In this document: piece after piece, positions 1 to 9,202 of the stretch | How positions within the stretch are numbered: the stretch's first letter is position 1 | Layout: each line of letters starts with the position of its first letter | Source: an uncultured bacterium | GTDB taxonomy: Bacteria; Bacillota; Clostridia; Lachnospirales; Lachnospiraceae | Assembly (NCBI GenBank): GCA_945828315.1 | Contig: CALZQA010000007.1 | Location: 1-56,356 of the forward strand | DNA length: 56,356 bases | Reading direction: 5' to 3' | Position numbers and translations under genes: made by a program | The notes under the pieces: generated by a model | What the model was told of the DNA's origin: nothing | The model's database searches: none | Seen by the model: the letters and a program-made list of their open reading frames with translations, nothing else

Positions 1-42
1 CACTGCATATCGTCGGCAGCGTCAGATGTGTATAAGAGACAG
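1..42 (+). other. Nextera sequencing adapter (artefact)
   Basis: Positions 10-23 and 24-42 match the Nextera read-1 adapter, with the 19-base Tn5 mosaic end at 24-42. Positions 2-9 read ACTGCATA, which I recognise as the Nextera i5 index S506. This is library-construction sequence, not genome. It creates a false start (ATG at 26) giving the peptide MCIRDR, a known adapter-derived artefact in protein databases. Confidence 0.98.
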
Positions 43-1663
43 GGATACGCAGATCTGTGTGACGCGTGCGGATGTGGCGGAAGCTTATGCTTTTTTGAAT
101 CAGGATGAGGCGCTGCAGGCGGTGTTGGACGATCCGGTGTCGGATGAGGTGTTTACATACGGAGAGTACCGGGAATTTCTGGAGGAACTTCATTTGTGGG
201 ATGCCGGAAATTTTGAAGAAATTCTGGATTGGGATGCCCGGAAGGATGAAGGTGTGTCTGCGGACGTGCTGGCGGAGAGCCGGGATATGATCGCCGAACT
301 GTTCGAGACCACTGAGGCAGAGCAGGAGAAGCGTGAAGAACCACCGGTAGTTGAGGCACTTCCTTCCATGCCGCAGATAGATGAGAACACGACTATTCGC
401 GTACTGCTCTTGCAAGACGGCATGCCGGTGGCAAAAGAGATCCGTTTTTCGGCCAATGAGGCCTATTCCATTTCCTGGTGCGGAAAGACGAAAGAAAAGA
501 AGAAAAATCAGGTGATCCGGGCCGGACAGCTGAAGCTGGAGGTCGGTCAGTCGGCAGTGGTACAGTCGAAAAAGGGTGAGATCTACCTGGCGGATGAACA
601 GGGAAACCGCGACACGCTGGGTTTCAGCGGCAGTTTTCGGATCACGCGCTATGATGACGGATACGCCGTGGTCAATGAGGTGAAGATCGAAGACTATCTC
701 TATGGTGTGGTGCAGAGTGAGATGCCGGCGTATTTTGAGAAAGAAGCGCTGAAAGCGCAGGCGGTCTGCGCCAGAACCTATATTGTGACGCAGCTCATGC
801 AGGATAATTATCCGCAGTATGATGCGGATGTGGATGACTCCGTGCGTTTTCAGGCCTACAACAAAGCTGCACCGGATACTCGTGTGGTGGAGGCAGTGGA
901 TGCCACGAGAGGACAGATCCTTTCAAAGGATGGACTCCCCATCAACGCATACTTTTTCTCCACTTCCCATGGTGTGACAAGCGGCAGGGAGATCTGGGGA
1001 CTTTCCGCGCTGGACTATCTGCAGCCGGTGAGAGGAAATAAAGACACAGATATGCCGGATCTTTCTGATGAGGAGACATTTCGTACATATATCCGGGAAA
1101 GTGACGCGGATGATTATGACGCGCCCAGTAGTTATTATCGCTGGAAGGTAACGCTGGATATCGGCAGTCATCTGTCAGATGTGAAAACCCTATTGCGGGG
1201 GATTGACGAGGTACAGCCGGAGTGTGTTATAATAAGAGACAGTCATGGGCAGGAGACGACAGCTGTGGCAATGGACAGCTGGGAAGAAACGCAGCAGCTG
1301 AAGGTGTTGGAGCGATCTTCATCAGGCGCGGTATTGCGGCTTTTGATCGTTTTTTCTGACGGTGAGGTGGAACTGTCCAATGAAAATTATATCCGGCAGG
1401 TGCTCGGCATATGGATGAATACATTGCAGGATAAGGATGGCAGTAAAGTGAAGCCGGGTGACATGCTGCCCAGCGTATATTTCTATGTACAGCCTGTCAA
1501 GGATGGGATCGTACTCTTCGGCGGAGGACTCGGCCACGGGATCGGCATGAGCCAGTATGGTGCCAACGGACTGGCAAAGCAGGGCGCTGACATGGAGGAG
1601 ATCCTGGATTTTTACTACAAGGATATCTGTCTGGAACAATTATATTGTGAGGATCATACATGA
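43..1663 (+). CDS. SpoIID/LytB-domain protein, 5'-truncated
   Basis: This is the C-terminal part of a SpoIID/LytB-family protein. SpoIID is a lytic transglycosylase that trims peptidoglycan during spore engulfment, acting outside the membrane. The frame is open from the adapter junction, so the natural start and any signal peptide are missing. An acidic segment with no recognised domain comes first. The SpoIID domain follows, with the conserved Glu in EMP (719-727) and the signature GHGIGMSQYGANG (from 1532) near the C-terminus. The stop codon overlaps the next gene by 4 bases (ATGA), which suggests coupling. Lachnospiraceae carry several SpoIID-like paralogues, and this one has extra N-terminal sequence, so I do not call it spoIID itself. 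Its link to sporulation is inferred from the family only. Confidence 0.85.
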
Positions 1664-2517
1664 AGATAATCAAAGAAGGAATGAGATTTTATCAGGAGTG
1701 CAAGTCGGATAACGTAAGCGCTTATGCAGCACAGGCGGCATATTTTACACTGTTGTCGGCAATTCCGTTTCTGTTGTTTTTTGGTGCGCTGCTCAAATAC
1801 ACTCCGGTATCGCTGGATTTTCTGATCAAGGGTGTCCGACTTGTATTACCGGATTATATTTCCGGTTTCCTGGTGAGCATCATCAGGGAGACTTACGAGA
1901 CTTCGGCCGGACTTCTTTCTATTTCTGCGATCGTGGCCATCTGGTCAGCAGCAAGAGGTATTCAGTATCTGACAGAGGGACTGAATCAGATGTATGATCT
2001 GGTGGAGACAAGAAACTGGCTGAAGCTTCGTTTCTGGTCAGTTATTTACACATTTATCATGATCTTTTCTATCGTGATGATGCTGATTCTCCTTGTATTC
2101 GGACAAACACTGCAAAACTGGCTGGCACAGTATGTTCCGGCAATCGCAGGCATCACGCATATCTTTTTGAAACTGAAAAGTCTGATCAGTATCGGAGGGA
2201 TGACTTTTATTTTTGCTTTGTTTTACTGGGCATTTCCGAACCGGAAGGGAAAAGGCGGAAACCGGATCACTTACCTGAGACAGCTTCCGGGCGCATTGAT
2301 CTGTTCGGTGGCCTGGTATATCTTTTCATTTGGTGTATCCGTTTATGTGGATTATTTTCACGGATTCTCCAGCTACGGGAGTCTGACGACGATCGTGCTG
2401 ATCATGTTCTGGTTGTACATCGGCATGTATATCATGATGGTGTGCGCTGAGGTGAACAACCAGTATTCGGAGCGGGTCTTTGCATTTCTCAGAAAAAACA
2501 AAAAGAAACGGCAGTGA
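1660..2517 (+). CDS. YihY/BrkB-family inner membrane protein
   Basis: A 285-residue integral membrane protein of the YihY/BrkB family (once mislabelled RNase BN). The family has six predicted membrane segments. Hydrophobic stretches are visible near residues 25-50, 85-105, 130-160, 180-200, 215-235 and 245-265. The N-terminus (FYQECKSDNVSAYAAQAAYF) and the segment SYGSLTTIVLIMFWLYIGMY are typical of the family. Function is not firmly established for the family. The start ATG overlaps the stop of the SpoIID-like gene by 4 bases, so the two are probably co-transcribed. The C-terminal tail is very basic (KNKKKRQ). Confidence 0.88.
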   Translation: MKIIKEGMRFYQECKSDNVSAYAAQAAYFTLLSAIPFLLFFGALLKYTPVSLDFLIKGVRLVLPDYISGFLVSIIRETYETSAGLLSISAIVAIWSAARGIQYLTEGLNQMYDLVETRNWLKLRFWSVIYTFIMIFSIVMMLILLVFGQTLQNWLAQYVPAIAGITHIFLKLKSLISIGGMTFIFALFYWAFPNRKGKGGNRITYLRQLPGALICSVAWYIFSFGVSVYVDYFHGFSSYGSLTTIVLIMFWLYIGMYIMMVCAEVNNQYSERVFAFLRKNKKKRQ

Positions 2518-2526
2518 AAAATCTGC

Positions 2527-2555
2527 TTGCAGTTTTCCGGTGGCTGTGCTAAGAT
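2527..2555 (+). promoter_or_regulatory. Predicted sigma-A promoter of the pheST leader
   Basis: A -35 TTGCAG (2527-2532) and -10 TAAGAT (2550-2555) are separated by 17 bases. A TG dinucleotide just upstream gives an extended -10. It lies just before the T-box leader, so transcription would start near 2562. Confidence 0.6.
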
Positions 2556-2564
2556 AGCAAAAGA

Positions 2565-2853
2565 TGTATAAGGAAATGCAATGAAGGCGCATAGTAGTCA
2601 TATACACTGCTGACAGAGAGAAGAAGCTGACGGCTGAGAGCTTCTTTCAGATAAGGTATATTCTCAGGAGCTGCGTAAGCAGCGACGAATGTTCACGCCG
2701 GAGCAGCACAGGGGAAGCGCGTGGGCGTGGTAGTCTGTGACGCGGCACACGTTACGTGCAAAGAGAGTCCGGTCCTTTTTATATCGAATCGGGAAATCGG
2801 GTGGTACCGCGGAAATAGTTTCGTCCCAGGATAATAGTCCTGGGACTTTTTTT
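2565..2853 (+). promoter_or_regulatory. T-box riboswitch leader, tRNA-Phe responsive
   Basis: The leader has the T-box hallmark GGGTGGTACCGCG at 2800-2812, the part that pairs with the tRNA acceptor end in the antiterminator. An intrinsic terminator follows: stem 2823-2831 with 2838-2846, then a T run at 2847-2853. Stem I features are visible near 2615-2680, including AGAGAG and a GAGCTGC segment. A UUC triplet at 2661-2663 sits where the specifier codon is expected, which fits phenylalanine and the pheST genes downstream. Uncharged tRNA-Phe would stabilise the antiterminator and switch on pheS-pheT. The specifier position is my reading, not a computed fold. Confidence 0.93.
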
Positions 2854-2881
2854 ACGAACAAAATGAAAAAGGAGAACGATC

Positions 2882-3904
2882 ATGAAAGAAAAGCTGCAAA
2901 AAATCAGGGAACGCGCGATCGCTGAGATCGAGAGCTCAGACGGTCTGGAAAAGCTTGGCGAGGTACGGAATACGATCCTCGGAAAAAAGGGTGAGCTGAC
3001 CGCTGTATTAAAAGGAATGAAGGATGTACCGCCGGAGGATCGTCCGAAGGTCGGTCAGTGGGTCAATGAGACAAGAGAAGCTATTGAGACCATTCTGGCA
3101 GAGCAGACAAAGAAGCTGGAGGCGGAGGCGCTGCGTCTGCGCTATGAGTCAGAGAAGATCGATGTCACGATGCCTGCCGTTAAGCCTGCAAAAGGAAATC
3201 TTCATCCGATCACACAGGTGCGCAACCAGCTGACCGATATTTTCGCGTCCATGGGCTTCGAGATCTATGAGGGAACAGAGATCGAGACGGATTATTACAA
3301 TTTTACCGCATTAAATACACCGCAGGATCATCCGGCGCGTGATATGCAGGATACATTTTATTTGTCACCGGAATTTTTGCTGCGTACGCAGACTTCCGCG
3401 GGACAGATTCATGTCATGGAGGCAAAGAAGCCCCCGATCAAGATCATCTCACCCGGAAAGGTATTCCGTTCGGATGATGACGCAACACATTCCCCGATGT
3501 TTACACAGATGGAAGGTCTGGTTGTGGACAAGGGCATTACACTCTGTGACCTGAAAGGTATGCTGGATGAGTTTGTAAAGAAGATCTTCGGCGAGAATGT
3601 GACGACGAGACTCCGTCCTTCTTATTTTCCCTTCACGGAGCCTTCTGTTGAGGTTGACGTGAGCTGCTTCCAGTGCGGTGGTAAGGGCTGCAAGCTGTGT
3701 AAGGGTACCGGATGGATCGAGGTTCTGGGTGCCGGAGTGGTAAACAACAAGGTGCTTGAGGGATGTGGCGTAGATACGAATGTATACAGCGGTTTTGCCT
3801 TCGGTATCGGCATTGAGCGTATTGCCATGTTAAAGTACGGTATCAACAACATCAAGCTGCTGTTTGAGTCAGATCTGCGCGTGTTGAATCAGATCGACGA
3901 TTAA
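2882..3904 (+). CDS. pheS: Phenylalanyl-tRNA synthetase alpha subunit
   Basis: The catalytic alpha chain of PheRS, a class II synthetase that charges tRNA-Phe as an alpha2-beta2 tetramer. At 340 residues it has the usual bacterial length. An N-terminal coiled coil that contacts tRNA spans about 1-90. Class II motif 2 is seen as [18 protein letters not shown], followed by [11 protein letters not shown] Cys-rich insert ([17 protein letters not shown]) and motif 3 ([16 protein letters not shown]) come near the end. The ATG at 2882 has a GGAG ribosome site about 7 bases upstream. The gene follows the T-box leader and is 24 bases from pheT. Confidence 0.97.
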   Translation: MKEKLQKIRERAIAEIESSDGLEKLGEVRNTILGKKGELTAVLKGMKDVPPEDRPKVGQWVNETREAIETILAEQTKKLEAEALRLRYESEKIDVTMPAVKPAKGNLHPITQVRNQLTDIFASMGFEIYEGTEIETDYYNFTALNTPQDHPARDMQDTFYLSPEFLLRTQTSAGQIHVMEAKKPPIKIISPGKVFRSDDDATHSPMFTQMEGLVVDKGITLCDLKGMLDEFVKKIFGENVTTRLRPSYFPFTEPSVEVDVSCFQCGGKGCKLCKGTGWIEVLGAGVVNNKVLEGCGVDTNVYSGFAFGIGIERIAMLKYGINNIKLLFESDLRVLNQIDD

Positions 3905-3928
3905 TTTGGAAGAAAAAGGAGGCAAATC

Positions 3929-6349
3929 ATGTTAGCACCGTTAAGCTGGTTAAAAGATTATGTAGATATAGATGTCACCCCGAAGGAGCTGGAGGAAAAG
4001 CTTTTTTCTTGCGGTTTTGAGGTGGAGGAACTGATCGAGGTCGGAAAGGATATTTCCGGTGTCGTTGTAGGTCTGGTAAAGGAGTGTGAGCCGATTCCCG
4101 AGACACATTTAAGTCTGTGTCAGGTAGATGCAGGCAGCCATGGTACATTCCAGATCTGCTGTGGCGCAGACAATGTATGCGCCGGCAAGAAATTCCCGGT
4201 TGCGCTGGTGGGAGCAACTGTTTATGCAACTGCAAAGGATCATGTGACCATCGAGGGCGTGATGACGATCAAGAAGGGCAAACTGCGCGGCTATGAGTCC
4301 CAGGGTATGCTCTGCTCCGGCACAGAGCTTGGATTAAACGAGGATCTGTATCCGGGCGCAGGCTACAACGGACTGCTCATTCTGCCTGATGATGCAGAAG
4401 TTGGCGCAGACGTAAAACCGCTACTTGGCATGGATGACTGGATCTTTGATATTGCGATCACCGCGAACCGTCCGGATTGCCAGAGTATTTACGGAATTGC
4501 AAGAGAAGTGGCAGCTGTTCTGAACAAGCCCTGCAAGGAGCCTGCATTGGATTACACGGAGACAGCTGTAAAGAAAGAGGGATTCACGGTCAATGTGGCA
4601 GCACAGGATCTGTGCCCGCGTTATATCGCACACTATGTATATGATGTAAAGATCGCACCTTCACCGGCATGGATGCGCCGCAGACTGGCTTTGGTCGGCA
4701 TCGGTTCGATCTCGAATGTCGTAGATATCACAAACTATATTTTGAAAGAGCTGGGGCAGCCGATGCATGCCTTTGATGATTCCTTCCTCAAGGGAAATGC
4801 CATCAATGTCAGACGTGCAGATGACGGCGAGAAGATCATTACGCTGGACGAAAAAGAGTTTACGCTGAACAATTCTAATCTTGTTATCTGCGACGGCGAG
4901 CGTCCGGTCGCACTGGCAGGTATTATGGGCGGATTAAATTCCGAGATCCTTGACACCACCACAGAGGTCATGTTTGAGGCTGCAAAGTTCATGCGCGACA
5001 ACATCCGCAAGAGCTCCCGTGCTCTGGGTCAGGCATCTGATTCCAGCGCGATGTATGCAAAGGGTGTCTACGAATACACGACTGTGATGGCGATGAAGCG
5101 AGCATTGCACCTGATCGAGGAGCTTGACTGTGGTAAGGTTTCTTCCACACATGTGGAGGTATCTACCGGAAACTCTGTGGATCCGAAGGAAATGAAGGTC
5201 AGTGTGAAAAAGGTGAATGGTGTGCTGGGTATCGAGGTACCGGATGAGGAGATCATCCGCATTCTGACAAATCTGAATTTCGCACCGGTCATCAATGGTG
5301 ATGAGCTGACGCTTCAGATTCCTGCTTATCGTGAGGATATGGATTCCTACCCGGATGTGGCAGAGGAAGTCATCCGTATGTACGGCTATGACCATGTGAT
5401 CCCGACTTTTATGCCTACTGCAGAGGTAACCCTTGGTGGATTGAACTTAAAGCAGAAATCTGAACTGAAGATCAAGAACGCGCTGTGTGCAGCAGGTGCG
5501 TATGAAGGAATCCACTATTCCTTCTTTTCTCCTTCAGATCTGGATCTGTTACGGCTGCCGGAGGATGCACCGCAGCGTCACGCAATCAAGCTGATCAACC
5601 CGATCAATATCGACCTGTCCCTGATGCGCACGACGCTTGTACCGGAAATGCTGCATGCCATTGCACGTAACCAGAAGAAGGGCACTTTGGAAGGCCGCAT
5701 CTTTGAGCTTGGAAATATCTTTATTCCGAAGGATCTGCCGTTAACCGAGTATCCGGATGAGCGCGAGACCTTATGTGTCGGTGTGTTTGGCGAAAATGAG
5801 TCCTTCTATACGCTGAAGGGTCTGGCGGAAGTGGTCGCAAAGACTCTGGGTGTGACCTTTACCTATGAGCCTGCAACAAAGACTTTCCTGCATCCCTATC
5901 AGACGGCAGAAGTGTTCTGTGAGGGAACAAAGATCGGTTATCTCGGAAAGGTTTCCTATGAGATCGCCGATGAGCTTGACATGCGCGTACAGGCATTTGT
6001 GATGGAACTGGATGTACGCATACTCAGTCAATGGTATGGAAAGGCACAGGTATTCAAACCGCTGCCGAAGTTCGCGGAGGAGAAGCGTGACTTTGCCTTC
6101 GTTGTGGACAAGGGAATCACCTGTGGACAGATTGAAAACGGGATCAAAGAGGCTTGCAAGTATGTGACGGATGTACAGCTGTTCGATGTGTATGAGGGAA
6201 TCCAGCTTGGACCGAACAAAAAGAGTATGGCATTCTCCGTTGTATTTACTCCGGCCGAGGAGGAATTCAACAGTGAGATGGTGGAAGGCTTCGTAAAGAA
6301 GATCTTGAAAAATCTGGAGCGTAAGCTGCAGATCACGCTGCGTGCCTAG
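3929..6349 (+). CDS. pheT: Phenylalanyl-tRNA synthetase beta subunit
   Basis: The 806-residue beta chain of PheRS, the usual length for bacteria. It holds an N-terminal tRNA-binding (EMAP/OB-fold) domain at about 40-155, the B3/B4 editing domain at about 205-380, B5 at about 405-475, a synthetase-like core, and a C-terminal ferredoxin-fold anticodon-binding domain at about 710-805 (starting near KPLPKFAEEKRDFAFVVDKG). It begins MLAPLSWLKDYVDIDVTP, typical of PheT. A strong AAAGGAGG site precedes the ATG. It is co-transcribed with pheS and leads into queA after 15 bases. Confidence 0.97.
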   Translation: MLAPLSWLKDYVDIDVTPKELEEKLFSCGFEVEELIEVGKDISGVVVGLVKECEPIPETHLSLCQVDAGSHGTFQICCGADNVCAGKKFPVALVGATVYATAKDHVTIEGVMTIKKGKLRGYESQGMLCSGTELGLNEDLYPGAGYNGLLILPDDAEVGADVKPLLGMDDWIFDIAITANRPDCQSIYGIAREVAAVLNKPCKEPALDYTETAVKKEGFTVNVAAQDLCPRYIAHYVYDVKIAPSPAWMRRRLALVGIGSISNVVDITNYILKELGQPMHAFDDSFLKGNAINVRRADDGEKIITLDEKEFTLNNSNLVICDGERPVALAGIMGGLNSEILDTTTEVMFEAAKFMRDNIRKSSRALGQASDSSAMYAKGVYEYTTVMAMKRALHLIEELDCGKVSSTHVEVSTGNSVDPKEMKVSVKKVNGVLGIEVPDEEIIRILTNLNFAPVINGDELTLQIPAYREDMDSYPDVAEEVIRMYGYDHVIPTFMPTAEVTLGGLNLKQKSELKIKNALCAAGAYEGIHYSFFSPSDLDLLRLPEDAPQRHAIKLINPINIDLSLMRTTLVPEMLHAIARNQKKGTLEGRIFELGNIFIPKDLPLTEYPDERETLCVGVFGENESFYTLKGLAEVVAKTLGVTFTYEPATKTFLHPYQTAEVFCEGTKIGYLGKVSYEIADELDMRVQAFVMELDVRILSQWYGKAQVFKPLPKFAEEKRDFAFVVDKGITCGQIENGIKEACKYVTDVQLFDVYEGIQLGPNKKSMAFSVVFTPAEEEFNSEMVEGFVKKILKNLERKLQITLRA

Positions 6350-6364
6350 TGAGGAAGCATAGAA

Positions 6365-7390
6365 ATGGATGTAAAGGATTTTTATTATGATCTGCCAGAG
6401 GAGCTGATCGCACAGGATCCGCTGGAGGACCGCTCCAGTTCAAGGCTGCTGGTGCTGGGAAAAGAGGATGGCTCCATACGGCATGAGATCTTTCGCAATA
6501 TCACACAGTATTTAAACGCCGGAGATTGTCTGGTGATCAACAACACAAAGGTAATCCCCGCCCGTCTGTTCGGTGAGCGGGAGGGGACCGGTGCCACCAT
6601 TGAGATCCTCCTCTTAAAACGGAAGGAGAACGATATCTGGGAGACACTTGTCAAGCCCGGAAAAAAAGCAAAACCCGGTACAAAGATCATTTTTGGCGGA
6701 GGGCTTTTGACTGGCGAGGTCGTGGATGTGGTGGAGGACGGCAACCGTCTGATCCAATTTAGCTACGAGGGTATTTTCGAAGAGATTCTGGATCAGCTTG
6801 GACAGATGCCCCTGCCTCCCTATATCACACATACGCTGCAGGACAAAAACCGTTACCAGACGGTGTATGCAAAGTATGACGGTTCTGCGGCAGCACCGAC
6901 GGCAGGACTGCATTTTACGCCGGAACTTTTAGATGAGATCCGGGCGATGGGCGTAAAGATCGCAGAGGTAACACTGCATGTTGGGCTTGGCACTTTCCGC
7001 CCGGTCAAGGTGGAGCATGTGCAGGATCATCATATGCACTCTGAATACTATGAGGTGACAGCGGAGGCAGCCGCATTGATCAATGAGACAAAGCAGGCCG
7101 GCGGACGCGTGATCGCAGTCGGTACGACGAGCTGCCGGACATTGGAATCTGCAGCGGAGGAAGACGGATATCTCACAGCAAAAAGCGGATGGACGGATAT
7201 TTTTATCTATCCTGGATATAAGTTTAAAGTGATCGACGCGCTGATCACAAATTTTCATCTGCCGGAGTCCACGCTGGTCATGCTGGTGAGCGCACTGGCA
7301 GGCAGAGATCATATCATGAATGCATATGCAGAGGCAGTGAAGGAACGCTATCGTTTTTTCAGTTTTGGGGATGCAATGTTTATTCAGTAA
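6365..7390 (+). CDS. queA: S-adenosylmethionine:tRNA ribosyltransferase-isomerase
   Basis: QueA transfers and rearranges the ribose of S-adenosylmethionine onto preQ1 at the wobble position of tRNAs for Asp, Asn, His and Tyr, forming epoxyqueuosine. The protein is 341 residues, the family's usual size. It starts [19 protein letters not shown] and carries [15 protein letters not shown] and [10 protein letters not shown], both highly conserved in QueA. The gene lies 15 bases after pheT and is followed by a strong terminator, so it ends the pheS-pheT-queA transcript. Other queuosine genes are not in this window. Confidence 0.96.
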   Translation: MDVKDFYYDLPEELIAQDPLEDRSSSRLLVLGKEDGSIRHEIFRNITQYLNAGDCLVINNTKVIPARLFGEREGTGATIEILLLKRKENDIWETLVKPGKKAKPGTKIIFGGGLLTGEVVDVVEDGNRLIQFSYEGIFEEILDQLGQMPLPPYITHTLQDKNRYQTVYAKYDGSAAAPTAGLHFTPELLDEIRAMGVKIAEVTLHVGLGTFRPVKVEHVQDHHMHSEYYEVTAEAAALINETKQAGGRVIAVGTTSCRTLESAAEEDGYLTAKSGWTDIFIYPGYKFKVIDALITNFHLPESTLVMLVSALAGRDHIMNAYAEAVKERYRFFSFGDAMFIQ

Positions 7391-7394
7391 TATC

Positions 7395-7430
7395 AGCCGG
7401 GAGGAGGAATCCTCCCGGCTATTTTCATTT
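7395..7430 (+). terminator. Intrinsic terminator after queA
   Basis: An 11-bp perfect stem (7395-7405 with 7410-7420) with a GGAA loop is followed by a T-rich tract (7422-7433). Confidence 0.9.
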
Positions 7431-7503
7431 TTTGCTAGGCAGAAAAGAGCGAGTGTGATATGATAAAAAAAATAGCTTTTATGAGAAGGAGAGGTATATC
7501 AAT

Positions 7504-7848
7504 ATGGAAGAGAAAAGAAAAAGCCGGCGTCTGGAGCTGGATGTGTCGATCGAACTGGAGCGTCTGGATCAGGGTGAGATGACGACGCTGAAGATGATCC
7601 ATGTGGATGTCACTGACCTGTCAAGCTCCGGCATGGGATTTAACACTTCACAGCCAATGGATAACGGTGCGCTTTACGATACGAGGATCAAGATCTGGAC
7701 AAAGGAGGTCATTCCCGCAGTCATCCGCATCGTTCGCTGCGAGAAAATTGCGGAAAACCAGTATCACTGCGGAGCGACATTTGTGGGTCTGATGAGCTCA
7801 GATGCGCTGAAGATCAATATTTACAGTATATTGAATCCGGATGAGTAA
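7504..7848 (+). CDS. PilZ-domain protein
   Basis: A 114-residue protein consisting almost only of a PilZ domain, the c-di-GMP-binding fold. The N-terminal basic motif (KRKSRRLELD, residues 4-13) and the motif DLSSSGMGF (38-46), matching the D/NxSxxG pattern, are both present. They are the two ligand-binding parts, so it probably binds c-di-GMP. The ATG at 7504 follows GAAGGAGAGG. A TATGAT -10 at 7459-7464 with an upstream TG is the only promoter element I can see. It is a single-gene unit between two terminators, and no cyclase, phosphodiesterase or flagellar gene is beside it. Its target is therefore unknown. Confidence 0.85.
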   Translation: MEEKRKSRRLELDVSIELERLDQGEMTTLKMIHVDVTDLSSSGMGFNTSQPMDNGALYDTRIKIWTKEVIPAVIRIVRCEKIAENQYHCGATFVGLMSSDALKINIYSILNPDE

Positions 7849-7862
7849 TGACTGATCGCAAG

Positions 7863-7905
7863 AAAAAGAAAGGCAACTCCTGTTTGGGAATCACCTTTCT
7901 TTTTT
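7863..7905. terminator. Bidirectional terminator between pilZ gene and aroA
   Basis: Arms AAAAAGAAAGG (7863-7873) and CCTTTCTTTTT (7894-7904) pair around a 20-base loop. The A and T tracts allow termination from both converging genes. Confidence 0.75.
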
Positions 7906-7913
7906 ATATTCAT

Positions 7914-9197
7914 CTATACAGAAATTTCCTTCAGCGATTCATAGAAATCAGGATAGGAGATCACCACGCTGTCTGCGTTGAGGATCGTGGTAGGTGTATC
8001 ACACAGCAATCCGGCCACTGCAAAAGACATCGCGATGCGGTGATCCAGATGGGAGTCGATCGTGGCTCCGTGGAGCGGTTTACCGCCGCGGATGATCATG
8101 CCATCATCAGTGGCAACGGCGTCTGCACCCATGGCAAGAAGCCCTTCTACAACCGTGTCGATGCGGTTGGATTCCTTGACCTTGAGCTCCTGTGCGTCTC
8201 TGATCACGGTCTCACCGTCCGCAAAGCAGGCGAGAACGGCAATGACAGGAATTTCGTCGATGAGTGTCGGTATCAGTTCGCCGGAAACGGTCGTACCGTG
8301 CAGTCGGCTGCTGCGGACGATCAGATCACAGACCAGCTCACCGGATACAGTATGAACATTTTCGCGGGTGATATCTGCACCCATCGCCTCTACAACGCGC
8401 AAAATGCCGTCGCGGGTCGGATTGATTCCTACATTTTTTAAGATCAGCTCGGAGTTCGGAACCGCAAGCCCGGCTGCGATCCAGTATGCAGCGGAGGAAA
8501 TGTCGCCGGGGACGGCGATCTTCTGCCCATGTAACTGAGGTTCCGGTTCAATGGTTGCAGTTGTTCCTGCAGATGTGACCTGTGCGCCAAAACCGGAGAG
8601 CATCAGCTCCGTGTGATTTCGCGAGAGCACCGGCTCTGTCACGGAGGTTGTTCCATCTGCATACAATCCCGCTAAAAGCACACATGATTTTACCTGTGCG
8701 GATGCCACGGGAGACTGATAGGAGATGCCATGCAGATTACCTCCGTGGATTTCCAACGGTGCGCAGCCGTTATCATTTAAACTGCGGATATCCGCACCCA
8801 TCTGTGTGAGCGGATCGATAATGCGCTTCATCGGGCGTTTTTGAATCGAAGCATCGCCGTTTAAGGTTGAGGTGAACGACTGTCCGGCGAGAATGCCGCT
8901 GATCAGTCTTGTGGTCGTGCCACTGTTTCCAACGTCAAGCATCTGAGCCGGTGCTTTTAAGCCGTGCAGTCCGGCACCGTGGATCAATACACGGTCTGTG
9001 CGGTTGTCGATATCTACGCCCATCGCCTGAAAGCAGGAGATGGTGGACAGACAGTCCGCACCCTGTAAAAAATTTGTGATCTCTGTTGTACCGTCCGACA
9101 GTGCGCCGAACATAATGGCACGGTGGGAGATTGATTTATCACCGGGAATCGCGAGTTCTCCCCGCAGCCCGGAGGACTTGATGATATTCATATTCAT
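7914..9197 (-). CDS. aroA: EPSP synthase (3-phosphoshikimate 1-carboxyvinyltransferase)
   Basis: AroA joins shikimate-3-phosphate and phosphoenolpyruvate in the sixth step of the shikimate pathway, in the cytoplasm. It has 427 residues, the normal length. Motifs are GDKSISHRA (substrate-binding Lys) near 19, GNSGTTTRL near 91, and QKRPMKRIIDPL near 122. The chosen ATG (9197) has GAGAGG eight bases upstream. That site overlaps the end of tyrA, so the two genes form one transcript in the order tyrA-aroA. The motif pattern, for example RPMKR, resembles class II (glyphosate-tolerant type) enzymes, but this is an eye judgement. Confidence 0.96.
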   Translation of the reverse strand: MNMNIIKSSGLRGELAIPGDKSISHRAIMFGALSDGTTEITNFLQGADCLSTISCFQAMGVDIDNRTDRVLIHGAGLHGLKAPAQMLDVGNSGTTTRLISGILAGQSFTSTLNGDASIQKRPMKRIIDPLTQMGADIRSLNDNGCAPLEIHGGNLHGISYQSPVASAQVKSCVLLAGLYADGTTSVTEPVLSRNHTELMLSGFGAQVTSAGTTATIEPEPQLHGQKIAVPGDISSAAYWIAAGLAVPNSELILKNVGINPTRDGILRVVEAMGADITRENVHTVSGELVCDLIVRSSRLHGTTVSGELIPTLIDEIPVIAVLACFADGETVIRDAQELKVKESNRIDTVVEGLLAMGADAVATDDGMIIRGGKPLHGATIDSHLDHRIAMSFAVAGLLCDTPTTILNADSVVISYPDFYESLKEISV

Positions 9198-9202
9198 AGA
9201 TG

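Noticed and set aside
1222-1242. Eleven bases (ATAAGAGACAG) equal to the end of the Nextera mosaic end, inside the SpoIID-like gene
   Set aside because: The reading frame and family similarity continue without a break on both sides and the rest of the adapter is absent, so it is chance and not a chimeric join.
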